Below are positions 5,615 to 12,885 of a stretch of DNA of 13,442 bases, in pieces. Both the position numbers and the translations under genes were made by a program. The notes under the pieces were generated by a model that worked only from the letters and a program-made list of their open reading frames with translations, did not search any database and had not been told where the DNA came from. Numbering within the stretch: position 1 is the first letter of the stretch; each line of letters opens with the position of its first letter. This DNA is from an uncultured Gemmatimonadota bacterium (GTDB lineage: Bacteria; Gemmatimonadota; Gemmatimonadetes; Gemmatimonadales; GWC2-71-9), in assembly GCA_946480845.1 (NCBI GenBank), contig CAMLLJ010000058.1:1-13442 (forward strand), in the 5' to 3' direction.

Positions 5615-7398
5615 CCACACCCGCGTTCGGGATCCCGGCCGGACACGTCACCGACCCCCTGGGGTTCTTCCAGCGCACCGAGAAGGTGCTTGGCCATCGG
5701 TACCGGCTCGATGCGATCGTGGCGGTGTCGCGCGAGCGGGTGCTCTTCCGGGCGCAGGACCTCACGCTCAAGCGGCAGGTCACCCTCCGGGTCAACTTCT
5801 TCTCCGACGCCGGGACCCGCGCCTGGTTCATGCGCGAGGCCGAGGCGCTCGCCCAGCTCGACCATCCCGCGGTCCGCCACATCTACGACGCCGGCGAGAT
5901 CGGCGACCTGGCCTACCGGGTGGGCAACTGGATCGACGGCGAAGGGCTCGACGAGGCCATCAAGCGCGGGCCCCGCCTGGTGCCGGCCGTGCACACGCTG
6001 GCGCGCGACCTGCTGAGCGCCCTCGACCACGCGCACGCCAGCGGCATCGTGCTCCGCCGCATTGCACCCGCGTCGCTCCTGATCGGGCAGTCGGGCCGGG
6101 GCACCGTGACCGATGCGCGCTTCGCGAGCTGGACCCTGCCGGCCGTCCCGCCGGGCGTGGTACCCACCGAGCAGGCGTTCATGGCGCCCGAGGTGCGCGG
6201 CGGCGCCGTCGGCGATCCCACGAGCGACATCTACACCGCGGGCGCCATCCTCTACTTCGCCTCGACCGGGGAAGCGCCGCCCCTCGACACGCGGGAGTTG
6301 CGCCCGCCCACCGAGCTCAGGCCGACGCTCCCGCGCGCCGCCGAGCGGGTGATCATGCGCGCGCTTCTCCCCGTGCCCGATGACCGGTACCTCAACGCCG
6401 TGGAGATGCTCGAGGACTTCACCTCGGACGCCGGCACCTTCGAGACGCCGCTCGCGGCACCTCCGCCCCTCCGCTTCGTGGACGTCGAGGACCGCGCGCG
6501 CTGGGAGAAGCGGCTCCGCCGCGCGCTGGGCGACGACTACGAGCTGCTCGGCCCGCTCGGGAGCGGCGGCTTCGGCCGGGTGTACCGGGTGCGCGACCTG
6601 CACCTCGAGCGCGAGGTGGCGCTCAAGGTGCTGCACCCGCTGCTCACGCGCGATCCGGCGGCAGTCGAGCGCTTCCGGCGCGAGGCGCAGCTCGCCGCGC
6701 GGCTCAATCACATCAATATCGTGAACATCTACGATATCGGCGGCCGCTCGGGGCTGGTCTGGTACACCATGGAGCTGATCAACGGGCCGAGCGTGGCGCA
6801 GCTGGTCGAGCGCGACGGCCCGCTGCCGCTCGCCCGCGTGCTCCGCCTGGTGCGCGAGGCGCTCTCGGCGCTGGCGCATGCGCATGGGTCGGGACTGGTG
6901 CATCGCGACATCAAGCCGGAGAACATGCTGATCGAGCAGGACGGCGGGCTCCGGATCACCGACTTCGGGCTGGCCCTGGCGCTCCGGGGCCAGGGCCGCT
7001 TCGGCGGCGCCACGAGCCAGAGCGGGACGCCCCAGTTCGCCAGCCCGGAGCAGCTCCTGGGCGAGCGGGTGGACCAGCGGTCCGACCTCTACAGTCTGGC
7101 GGCCGTGGCCTGCTTCTGCCTGATGGGTGAGCCGCCCTTCCGGGCGGGGAGCCCGGAGCAGGTCCTGGCGCTGCAGACGACCAGCCAGCTCCCCGAGATT
7201 GCCGAGCGGCGCAGTGACGTGTCGCCGGACCTGGAACGGGTCCTCCAGCGGGCGCTGAGCCCCGAGGTGGATGCCCGGTACCCGTCGGCGGCCGAGTTCT
7301 TGCAAGCGCTCAACCGGGCAACGTCGCCCCAGGACCGGAGTGCCGACTGGGCCCGCGCCGCGGCGCGCTGGCTGCGCTTTCCCCCGGCGGGCACCTGA
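5611..7398 (+). CDS. Soluble tandem pseudokinase - Ser/Thr protein kinase
   Basis: A 595-residue Hanks-type protein with two kinase folds in tandem and no membrane segment. Domain 1 (about 30-285) is a pseudokinase: the glycine loop is missing (AIVAVSRERVLF), the VAIK Lys is R60 (VTLRV), HRDxKxxN reads LRRIAPAS (148-155) with no catalytic Asp, and DFG reads D168-A-R. It keeps an APE-like MAPE and SDIY. Domain 2 (about 310-580) is complete: GSGGFG (317-322), VALK with K339, HRDIKPEN (431-438), DFG (451-453), ASPEQ and SDLYSL, so it should phosphorylate Ser/Thr. The GTG at 5611 overlaps the CGNR stop (GTGA); the next in-frame ATG (5830) lies inside domain 1, which supports the GTG. The C-terminal 20 residues are basic/aromatic without a sensor domain. 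Domain 1 probably regulates domain 2 or acts as a docking module. Confidence 0.92.
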   Translation: MTTPAFGIPAGHVTDPLGFFQRTEKVLGHRYRLDAIVAVSRERVLFRAQDLTLKRQVTLRVNFFSDAGTRAWFMREAEALAQLDHPAVRHIYDAGEIGDLAYRVGNWIDGEGLDEAIKRGPRLVPAVHTLARDLLSALDHAHASGIVLRRIAPASLLIGQSGRGTVTDARFASWTLPAVPPGVVPTEQAFMAPEVRGGAVGDPTSDIYTAGAILYFASTGEAPPLDTRELRPPTELRPTLPRAAERVIMRALLPVPDDRYLNAVEMLEDFTSDAGTFETPLAAPPPLRFVDVEDRARWEKRLRRALGDDYELLGPLGSGGFGRVYRVRDLHLEREVALKVLHPLLTRDPAAVERFRREAQLAARLNHINIVNIYDIGGRSGLVWYTMELINGPSVAQLVERDGPLPLARVLRLVREALSALAHAHGSGLVHRDIKPENMLIEQDGGLRITDFGLALALRGQGRFGGATSQSGTPQFASPEQLLGERVDQRSDLYSLAAVACFCLMGEPPFRAGSPEQVLALQTTSQLPEIAERRSDVSPDLERVLQRALSPEVDARYPSAAEFLQALNRATSPQDRSADWARAAARWLRFPPAGT

Positions 7399-7409
7399 GC
7401 GCTCCCCCC

Positions 7410-7438
7410 TTGACGGGACGGGCCGCCGATGCAAATTA
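7410..7438 (+). promoter_or_regulatory. Candidate promoter of the cold-shock gene
   Basis: TTGACG (7410-7415) and AAATTA (7433-7438) are 17 bp apart, 11 bp after the kinase stop. The -35 is good and the -10 weak, in a local AT-rich patch (7431-7449). It predicts a start near 7445, just before the first hairpin of the leader. The -35 context CCCTTGAC is shared with 3657-3664 before the cyclase. Confidence 0.45.
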
Positions 7439-7444
7439 GTCGCT

Positions 7445-7616
7445 GATTTGGGACGAAGACCGCTCGGCGTCCAACCGATGCAACCCCCAGACGGCTCGAT
7501 TCCGGACCCTTCGGGGTCCCGCAGCTTCTCATGACACGGGACTGGCCCGTGCCCATGAAGAGGCCGGTGTCCGGATGCTCCGGCTACCGGTGCAGGCAAC
7601 CAACATGGAGTACAGA
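7445..7616 (+). promoter_or_regulatory. Long structured 5' leader of the cold-shock gene (candidate RNA thermosensor)
   Basis: No coding potential, but four consecutive hairpins. H1: TTGG(g)ACG (7448-7455) with CGTCCAA (7468-7474). H2: GGACCC-TTCG-GGGTCC (7504-7519), an ultrastable cUUCGg tetraloop. H3: 7525-7562, lower stem of nine pairs with one mismatch, then CACGGG/CCCGTG around ACTGG. H4: CCGGT..CCGG (7564-7574) with CCGG..ACCGG (7580-7590), loop ATGCT. GGAG (7607-7610) is the ribosome site, 6 nt before ATG. Segment 7576-7582 (TGCTCCG) in and beside the H4 loop can pair with 7606-7612 (TGGAGTA), hiding the ribosome site. Long leaders with alternative folds control translation of E. coli cspA; that this one does so is inferred. 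Confidence 0.55.
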
Positions 7617-7829
7617 ATGGCTCGCACGACCGGCACGGTGAAGTGGTTCAACGACGCGAAGGGCTTCGGGTTCATCACGCCCGAGAACGGGGACAAGGAC
7701 TGCTTCGTCCACCACACCGCCATCAAGGCGGACGGCTTCCGCAGCCTCTCCGAGGGCGAGCGGGTCGAGTTCGACATCGTGCAGGGTGCGAAGGGCCCCG
7801 CTGCCGAGAACGTGACGAAGGTCAAGTAG
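7617..7829 (+). CDS. Cold-shock domain protein (CspA family)
   Basis: A 70-residue single cold-shock domain, the standard length. It binds single-stranded RNA/DNA and acts as an RNA chaperone in the cytoplasm. [16 protein letters not shown] (5-20) carries RNP1 (KGFGFI), and CFVHHTAI (29-36) is RNP2, where a Cys replaces the more common Val/Ile. The fold ends with [17 protein letters not shown]. The ATG at 7617 is chosen because it gives the family N-terminus and has GGAG 6 nt upstream; the in-frame ATGs at 7605 and 7575 lie in the structured leader. The gene is monocistronic, between its own leader and a strong terminator palindrome. Confidence 0.97.
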   Translation: MARTTGTVKWFNDAKGFGFITPENGDKDCFVHHTAIKADGFRSLSEGERVEFDIVQGAKGPAAENVTKVK

Positions 7830-7848
7830 TCGTCACGGCACTGGAAAC

Positions 7849-7882
7849 AACGACGGGCCGCTCGATCGAGCGGCCCGTCGTT
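7849..7882. terminator. Perfect 34-bp palindrome, bidirectional terminator between csp and infA
   Basis: 7849-7882 is a perfect palindrome centred at 7865/7866 (core CTCGATCGAG, ends AACGACGGG and CCCGTCGTT). It gives a stem of about 15 pairs with a GATC loop. It lies 20 bp after the csp stop and 15 bp after the infA stop, so it can end both convergent genes. The T-tract is short on both sides (TTCTT on plus, TTGTTT on minus). Confidence 0.85.
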
Positions 7883-7896
7883 CTTGCATCCCTGCG

Positions 7897-8115
7897 TCAC
7901 TTGTGGCGGTAGATGACGCGCCCCCGGGTGAGGTCGTACGGGGAGAGCACCACGCTCACGCGGTCGCCCTCCAGCACGCGGATCTTGAACTTGCTCATCT
8001 TGCCGGCGGCGTACGCGAGGATGGTGTGGCCATTCTCGAGCTCCACCCGATAGTTGCGGTCGGGCAGGACCTCGGTCACCACGCCCTCCATCTCGATGCC
8101 TTCTTCTTTCGCCAT
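7897..8115 (-). CDS. infA: Translation initiation factor IF-1
   Basis: IF-1, 72 residues, binds the A site of the 30S subunit and helps IF-2 and IF-3 choose the initiator tRNA. The whole S1-like OB fold is present: [42 protein letters not shown] and the hallmark end [15 protein letters not shown]. Length is exactly typical. The ATG at 8115 gives the canonical MAKE start; GGGAG (8130-8126 on the minus strand) lies 10 nt upstream. A longer in-frame opening upstream is not part of the family. It is 102 bp downstream of the M3 peptidase gene, with a strong hairpin in between, and may have its own promoter or be read through from the peptidase gene. Confidence 0.98.
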   Translation of the reverse strand: MAKEEGIEMEGVVTEVLPDRNYRVELENGHTILAYAAGKMSKFKIRVLEGDRVSVVLSPYDLTRGRVIYRHK

Positions 8116-8143
8116 CCAGTCGATTCTCCCGGGGTCTGAACTG

Positions 8144-8169
8144 CCGGCCCGGGGACTTCCCAGGGCCGG
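8144..8169 (-). repeat. GC-rich inverted repeat between the M3 peptidase and infA
   Basis: CCGGCCC (8144-8150) is the exact reverse complement of GGGCCGG (8163-8169), and further inner pairs are possible with one bulged A. There is no T-run after it on the minus strand, so it is not a classic terminator; it could stabilise mRNA ends or sit in the infA leader. No gene lies in 8116-8217. Confidence 0.5.
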
Positions 8170-8217
8170 AGGAACCCTCAAAGATGCCACCGGATCCTCG
8201 CTCGGGCAACTCCGGGA

Positions 8218-9927
8218 TCAGGCGGCATGCCGCGCCCGGAGCACCGCCATCCGCTCCTCCACCATCTCGACCAGCGCCAGCAGCTCCACGGGATCGAAGG
8301 TGAGCCGCGCCCCGGCGGCCCGGAACAGCTCCGGCAGCGGCCGGGTGGCCCCGAGCGCCAGTCCCTCGCGATACATCCGCACCGCATTGCGCCGGTCGCG
8401 TTGCGCGTTGCGCCAGACCTGCAGCGCCCCCACCTGGGCGATCCCGTACTCGATGTAGTAGAACGGGTAGAGGAAGATGTGCAGCTGGCGGTACCAGCGG
8501 GCCACCCGCTCGGTGGTGAGCCCGGTCCAGTCGACACCGCGCTCGAACCGCGCGCGGATCCGGAGCCATGCCGCATCGCGTGCGGCGGCGTCTCCCCCTT
8601 CGCCGCTGGTATAGATCCAGTCCTGGAAGGCATCCACCGACGCCACGTGCCCGAGGGTGATGAGCACGTCCTCGAGGTGCTCGAGCTCCGCGCATTCGGC
8701 GCCGGCCGGCGTGTAGAACCCCGCCGGCTCCGCCAGGTACGGCGCGGCCAGCAGCTCCATCGACATCGACGCCAGCTCCGCCGATTCGGAGCCGGGGTGC
8801 CGCTGCCAGATGAGCGGCTGGCGGTCGGCCTCGAAGGCGTGGAAGGCATGCCCGGCCTCGTGCAGCAGCGTCATCACGTCCTCGGGGATGCCGGCCGCAT
8901 TCATGAAGATGAAGGGCCGCCCGCTGAAGTGCAGCGTGTCGCAGTAGCCGCCGGGGGCCTTGTCGCGCCGGCTCTCGAGGTCGAGGAGCCCCTCGTCCAT
9001 CATGGTGCGGAAGTGGCGGCCCAGGGCGGGATCCACCTGCATGAACGCCCGCTCGGCGCGTCCGGCCAGCTCGGCGCCGTCGCGGAACGGGCGCGAGGGG
9101 GCGCTGTCGTAGGGATCCACCTGGAGGTCCCAGGGACGCAGCGCGTCGAGCCTGAGCCGGGACCGCCGGTGCTCGAGCGCGCGCGCCACGGCCGGGACCA
9201 CCGCGGACTCGATGGCCTCGTGAAAGCGGGCGCAGTCCTCGGGCGTGTAATCGAAGCGGTACTTCGCGGGGAAGACGTAGTCGCGGAAGTTGGCGAACCC
9301 GGCGTTGGCGGCGATCCGCTGCCGGCGTTCGTACATCACGTCGAAGAGGGACGCCATCTCGTCGCGCTCGCGGACGTACGGGCCGGTGAGCGCGCGAAAG
9401 GCTCGCTCGCGCACCGCGCGGTCCGGGCTCTTGAGGAACGGCTGCAGGCGCGGGAGCGGCAGCACCTGCCCATCCCACTCCACCGTCATCGACCCGGTGA
9501 TGCGCTGGTAGCGTGCGCCCAGCTCCTCCAGCTCGGAGAAGATGGGCACGTTGGCCTCGCGGAAGATCTCGCTCGCCGTGCGGAACCGCCTGAGCGTCAC
9601 GGCCAGGTCGGGGCGCTCGAGCCCGGAATCGAGCAGGCGCCGCGCCAGCGCCACGCTCCGCTCGTCCGCCTTCGGCATGACCTCGGTGGAGAAGCGGAGG
9701 TGGGCCGCCTCCTTGGACTCGTCCGCCGTGTCGAGGGTGTAGGCGATCATGGCGCGAGAGGCCGCTTCGGTGAGCAGCTCCTCGAGCGTGGACCACGCCT
9801 CCAGCCACGCATCGAGCGTGGTGGCGTCGAGTGGCGCGGCCGCGAGCTGGTCGTACAGCGGGGCCACGTCGTCCCAGCGCGCGTCCGCGAGCGCCTCCGG
9901 CGAGGCAGGCAATGTCAGGTCTGCCAC
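8218..9927 (-). CDS. M3-family oligoendopeptidase (PepF-like zinc metallopeptidase)
   Basis: A cytoplasmic zinc endopeptidase of family M3 that degrades short peptides; 569 residues from this start. The active site is HEAGH at 356-360 (zinc ligands H356 and H360, catalytic E357). The likely third ligand is E384 in SAELASMSMELL. The C-terminal half has M3 features: DTLHFSGRPFIFMN before the active site, then FYYIEYGIAQVGALQVW. No signal peptide. The GTG at 9927 is preferred because AAGGA (9938-9934 on minus) lies 6 nt upstream; the GTG at 9933 directly abuts AAGGA and would add two residues. Length is slightly below the usual 590-610. It lies 31 bp downstream of the MFS gene, so probably shares its transcript. 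Confidence 0.94.
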   Translation of the reverse strand: MADLTLPASPEALADARWDDVAPLYDQLAAAPLDATTLDAWLEAWSTLEELLTEAASRAMIAYTLDTADESKEAAHLRFSTEVMPKADERSVALARRLLDSGLERPDLAVTLRRFRTASEIFREANVPIFSELEELGARYQRITGSMTVEWDGQVLPLPRLQPFLKSPDRAVRERAFRALTGPYVRERDEMASLFDVMYERRQRIAANAGFANFRDYVFPAKYRFDYTPEDCARFHEAIESAVVPAVARALEHRRSRLRLDALRPWDLQVDPYDSAPSRPFRDGAELAGRAERAFMQVDPALGRHFRTMMDEGLLDLESRRDKAPGGYCDTLHFSGRPFIFMNAAGIPEDVMTLLHEAGHAFHAFEADRQPLIWQRHPGSESAELASMSMELLAAPYLAEPAGFYTPAGAECAELEHLEDVLITLGHVASVDAFQDWIYTSGEGGDAAARDAAWLRIRARFERGVDWTGLTTERVARWYRQLHIFLYPFYYIEYGIAQVGALQVWRNAQRDRRNAVRMYREGLALGATRPLPELFRAAGARLTFDPVELLALVEMVEERMAVLRARHAA

Positions 9928-9933
9928 GTGCAC

Positions 9934-9938
9934 TCCTT
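9934..9938 (-). promoter_or_regulatory. Shine-Dalgarno AAGGA deciding the M3 peptidase start
   Basis: Read on the minus strand, AAGGA is followed by gtgcac and then GTG at 9927, a 6-nt spacer. The GTG at 9933 would have no spacer at all, so 9927 is the better start. Confidence 0.6.
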
Positions 9939-9958
9939 GAGGTTCCAGTGCGCCCGCC

Positions 9959-11239
9959 TCATGCGACGGGAGTATCGATGGTGGCGGCGGCCGCTGCCGC
10001 CGGCGCGGCGGGCGCGGGTGCCGGCGCGGGCACCGGTGTGGCCTCCGGCGCGGGCCCGATCCGCACCGCCAGCAGGCTGACCACGCCGACGATGCCGGCG
10101 GCCGCGACGAACGGCCAGGCGTGCCCCAGGTCCTGGAAGATCCGGGTGGAGAGCACCGGGGCCACCGAGCGCGCCACGCCGCCGAAGGTCTGCGCCACGC
10201 CCATGGTGACGCCCAGCTCGCGCCGGTCCACGCGGCCCGAGATCATCGACGTGGTGGACGGGAACAGCAGCGCCGTCCCGATGGGCACGAGCGGCATCAC
10301 CAGGATCGCGAGCAGCCAGAGGTTGCCGACCGCGGGATACAGGAGGAACCCCACGATCAGCGCCACGCAGCCGATCCGGACCGTCGAGCGCTCGCCGAAC
10401 CGGTCCACGATGGGGCCGAGCAGCACCACCCGGATCACCAGCGAGAGGATGCCGAAGTAGGTCAGAAAGTAGCCGAACGACCGCTCGTTCACGCCGAACT
10501 CGTCGGCAAGGTAGAGCGGCAGGACCGCATTGAGCGACGCAAAGGCGAGCATCCCCGCCCCGTAGATCCAGATCAGGCGGGAGACCGGGAGCCGCGGATT
10601 GAGGAAGGCGTGCAGCGCGGGGCCCCAGACGCTCCGCTTGGCCGGCGCCTCGCCGGGCGGCTGCGCCACGCGCGACTCCGGGAGCCAGTACCAGGCGAAG
10701 ATCGCGTTCAGCACGCAGAGCCCGGCCGCGATGAGCCCGGGGCCTTCGGTGCCCAGGCGGCTCGCGAAGGTGCCGAGGATGGGGCCCACGACCACGCCGG
10801 CCGAGGTGGCGGCGGAGAGCCAGCCGAGGGCGCGGGCGCGGTCCGAGGGGCGCACCGTGTCGGCCACGTACGCCTGGGCGACCCCGGTGGTGCCGCCGCC
10901 CGCGCCCTGGACGAAGCGCGAGAGGAACAGGAGCCAGAGCGTATCGGCGAAGCCGAAGACCGTGTACGCGGCCGCCGAGGCGAGCAGGCCGATCAGCAGC
11001 GCGGGGCGGCGGCCGTACCGGTCCGACACCCGCCCCCAGAGCGGCGCGGAGATGAGCTGCGCGATGGAGAACGCGGCGAAGATCCAGCCCACCTGGACGG
11101 GGGTGGCGTGCAGCTTGAGCGCGTAGAACGGGAGCACCGGCAGGACCAGCATGAAGCCGATCATGTCGATGAACGCCACCGCGATCAGCACGAAGAGCTG
11201 GCGGAACTGCGCCCGCTGGGCCGTGGCCGCCGCCGTCAT
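9959..11239 (-). CDS. MFS exporter (DHA1 / TetA-like)
   Basis: A 426-residue major facilitator with about twelve hydrophobic segments in the inner membrane. Motif A, GRVSDRYGRRP (69-79), lies in the loop between helices 2 and 3, and the second half carries the weaker GPIVDRFGERS counterpart. GVVVGPILGTFAS in helix 5 resembles the antiporter motif C (gpxxGG-type) of drug/H+ antiporters. This fits proton-driven efflux; the substrate is unknown. The C-terminus is an Ala/Pro-rich tail (about residues 393-426), probably disordered. The ATG at 11239 overlaps the permease TGA (ATGA), so it is translated from the same mRNA as the ABC importer. Confidence 0.92.
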   Translation of the reverse strand: MTAAATAQRAQFRQLFVLIAVAFIDMIGFMLVLPVLPFYALKLHATPVQVGWIFAAFSIAQLISAPLWGRVSDRYGRRPALLIGLLASAAAYTVFGFADTLWLLFLSRFVQGAGGGTTGVAQAYVADTVRPSDRARALGWLSAATSAGVVVGPILGTFASRLGTEGPGLIAAGLCVLNAIFAWYWLPESRVAQPPGEAPAKRSVWGPALHAFLNPRLPVSRLIWIYGAGMLAFASLNAVLPLYLADEFGVNERSFGYFLTYFGILSLVIRVVLLGPIVDRFGERSTVRIGCVALIVGFLLYPAVGNLWLLAILVMPLVPIGTALLFPSTTSMISGRVDRRELGVTMGVAQTFGGVARSVAPVLSTRIFQDLGHAWPFVAAAGIVGVVSLLAVRIGPAPEATPVPAPAPAPAAPAAAAAATIDTPVA

Positions 11240-12885
11240 CCCGTGCTCCCCCGCTCGGCGCCGAGCCCGAAGACGGCGGCGCTCACCAGCATGAGCACCA
11301 CGCCGTAGGCCGCGGCCACCCCCACGTCGGCCTGGCGCAGGCTGGCCAGGATCTCCAGCGAGACCGGGCGGGTATCGTAGGTGTACAGCATGATCGACGT
11401 CACGAAATCCCCGAAGGCCGTCACGAACGCGAGCGTGGCGCCGGCCACGATGGCCGGCCGGAGCAGCGGCAAGGTAACCCGCCGGAGCGTACGGGCGCGG
11501 CCCGCGCCGAGTGTCGCGGCCGCCTCGTCCATCGAGGGATCGAGCCCGCGGAAGCCCGCCAGGATCGCCCGCCCGGTGATGGGAAGGTTGCGGACCAGGT
11601 AGGCGAGCGGGAGGATCCAGATCGTGCCGACCAGCACGAATCGCAGCGTCGCGGGGGAGGACACGCTGAAGGCCGCGGCGATGGCGATGGCGAACACCGT
11701 GCCGGGCACCGCCCAGGGGACCGAGAGCAGCGCGTCCACCGCCCCGGCCCCGCGGAGCCGGCGGCGCTCGACGACGCCGGCCGCCAGGGTCAGCGCCACC
11801 GCCGCGAGCGTCGCCGCCGTGGCCATCCAGAGGCTGTTGATCAGCGGCCGGGCGCGAACCGGGTCCTCGATCAGCGCGACGTAGTTGGCCAGCGTGTAGG
11901 CGGGCGGCAGGGGCTCGGTCGTCCAGGTGCCGAGCGGCACGAAGGAGACGAGCAGGAGCGCCAGGTGGGGCAGCAGCAGGAGGAGGGCGAGCAGGCCGGA
12001 GACGCCGGCCAATGCCGCGCGCCGGCCCCTGCCCCGGAGCGGCACCGGGGCCGGCGGCGCGCCCTTCGAGCCGCCGGCAGCCCCACGCGAGTCGGTCCGG
12101 CGCAGCAGCCAGAGCGCAGCGAGCGCGAGCAGCGCGAGCGACGCGGTCTCGACCATGGCGAGCCGGTCGTCGCCGTTGAGGCGCGTCGCGACGATCTGTG
12201 TCGTCATCACCCGGAAGCCGCCGCCGAAGATGTACGGCGCGCTGAACGAGGCGAGCGACGTCATGAAGGTGAGCAGCGCCGCGCCGACCAGGTGGGGACG
12301 GAGCAGCGGCAGCACCACGCGGACCAGGGTGCGCGCCCGCCCCGCACCCAGGCTCGCGGCCGCCTCGTAGACCGAGCTGTCGAGCGCAGCCAGCCCGGCA
12401 CGGGTGAAGAGGTAGAAGTACACGTACATCGAGTACGCGTGGACCAGGAGGATCGCGCCCGCGCCCTGGAAGCGCCACGGCGTCTCCTCGAGGCCGAAGA
12501 GCCGGCGCACCAGGTGGGCCAGGAAGCCCGATTCGCCGTAGAGGAAGAGGAACGCCAGCACGCCGACCAGCGGCGGGAGCACCGCCGGCAGCGCGATCGC
12601 GGTGCCGAGCAGGCGCCGCCCGGGGAAGTCGTAGCGGGCAAAGAGGAACGCGAGCGGCACGCCGATGAGCGCCGCGGCCACGACGCTCGCCACCGAGATC
12701 CACAGGCTCCCCCAGAGCGCGCGCACTTCGGTGGGCCGCGCCAGGAAGGCCCGCACGTGCTCGAGCGTCCAGCCGGCGGGCGTGTGCACGCCCTCGAGCA
12801 GGGTGAGCAGCAGCGGGTACGCCACGAGCCACGCGAGCAGGGCCGCGAGCCCGATGCCAGCGTAGCGCAGCGGGCCGCGCGGCAT
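11236..12885 (-). CDS. ABC transporter permease, fused two-domain (FbpB / Fe(III)-type)
   Basis: A 549-residue inner-membrane permease made of two BPD_transp_1 domains in one chain, as in FbpB/AfuB (ferric iron) and ThiP (thiamine) transporters. Each half has an EAA loop that docks the ATPase: EAAASLGAGRARTL (174-187) and EAAATLGAGRARTL (454-467), almost identical to each other. About twelve membrane helices; a Gly/Ala/Pro-rich linker (about 264-285) joins the halves. The ATG at 12885 shares its A with the ATPase stop (TGATG) and gives a short, family-like N-terminus. The stop overlaps the MFS start. The likely substrate is ferric iron, but thiamine or another small ligand cannot be excluded without the binding-protein gene, which lies outside the window. 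Confidence 0.92.
   Translation of the reverse strand: MPRGPLRYAGIGLAALLAWLVAYPLLLTLLEGVHTPAGWTLEHVRAFLARPTEVRALWGSLWISVASVVAAALIGVPLAFLFARYDFPGRRLLGTAIALPAVLPPLVGVLAFLFLYGESGFLAHLVRRLFGLEETPWRFQGAGAILLVHAYSMYVYFYLFTRAGLAALDSSVYEAAASLGAGRARTLVRVVLPLLRPHLVGAALLTFMTSLASFSAPYIFGGGFRVMTTQIVATRLNGDDRLAMVETASLALLALAALWLLRRTDSRGAAGGSKGAPPAPVPLRGRGRRAALAGVSGLLALLLLLPHLALLLVSFVPLGTWTTEPLPPAYTLANYVALIEDPVRARPLINSLWMATAATLAAVALTLAAGVVERRRLRGAGAVDALLSVPWAVPGTVFAIAIAAAFSVSSPATLRFVLVGTIWILPLAYLVRNLPITGRAILAGFRGLDPSMDEAAATLGAGRARTLRRVTLPLLRPAIVAGATLAFVTAFGDFVTSIMLYTYDTRPVSLEILASLRQADVGVAAAYGVVLMLVSAAVFGLGAERGSTG

Noticed and set aside
5506..7599. 697-residue open frame on the minus strand over the CGNR and kinase genes
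   Set aside because: Its translation is His/Arg/Pro/Gly-rich without any family motif, and it mirrors the plus-strand kinase. Typical antisense shadow in high-GC DNA.
7529..9808. 759-residue minus-strand frame spanning infA and the peptidase
   Set aside because: It is an out-of-frame reading of two well-supported genes, running through the terminator palindrome.
9959..10061. Ala/Pro repeat at the MFS C-terminus as a DNA repeat or assembly error
   Set aside because: The reading frame stays open to a normal stop and Ala/Pro tails are common in high-GC genomes; no exact DNA repeat unit is visible.
8227..10080. 617-residue open frame on the plus strand over the M3 peptidase
   Set aside because: Composition is RH/GP-rich and it lies opposite a protein with intact HEAGH and M3 motifs.
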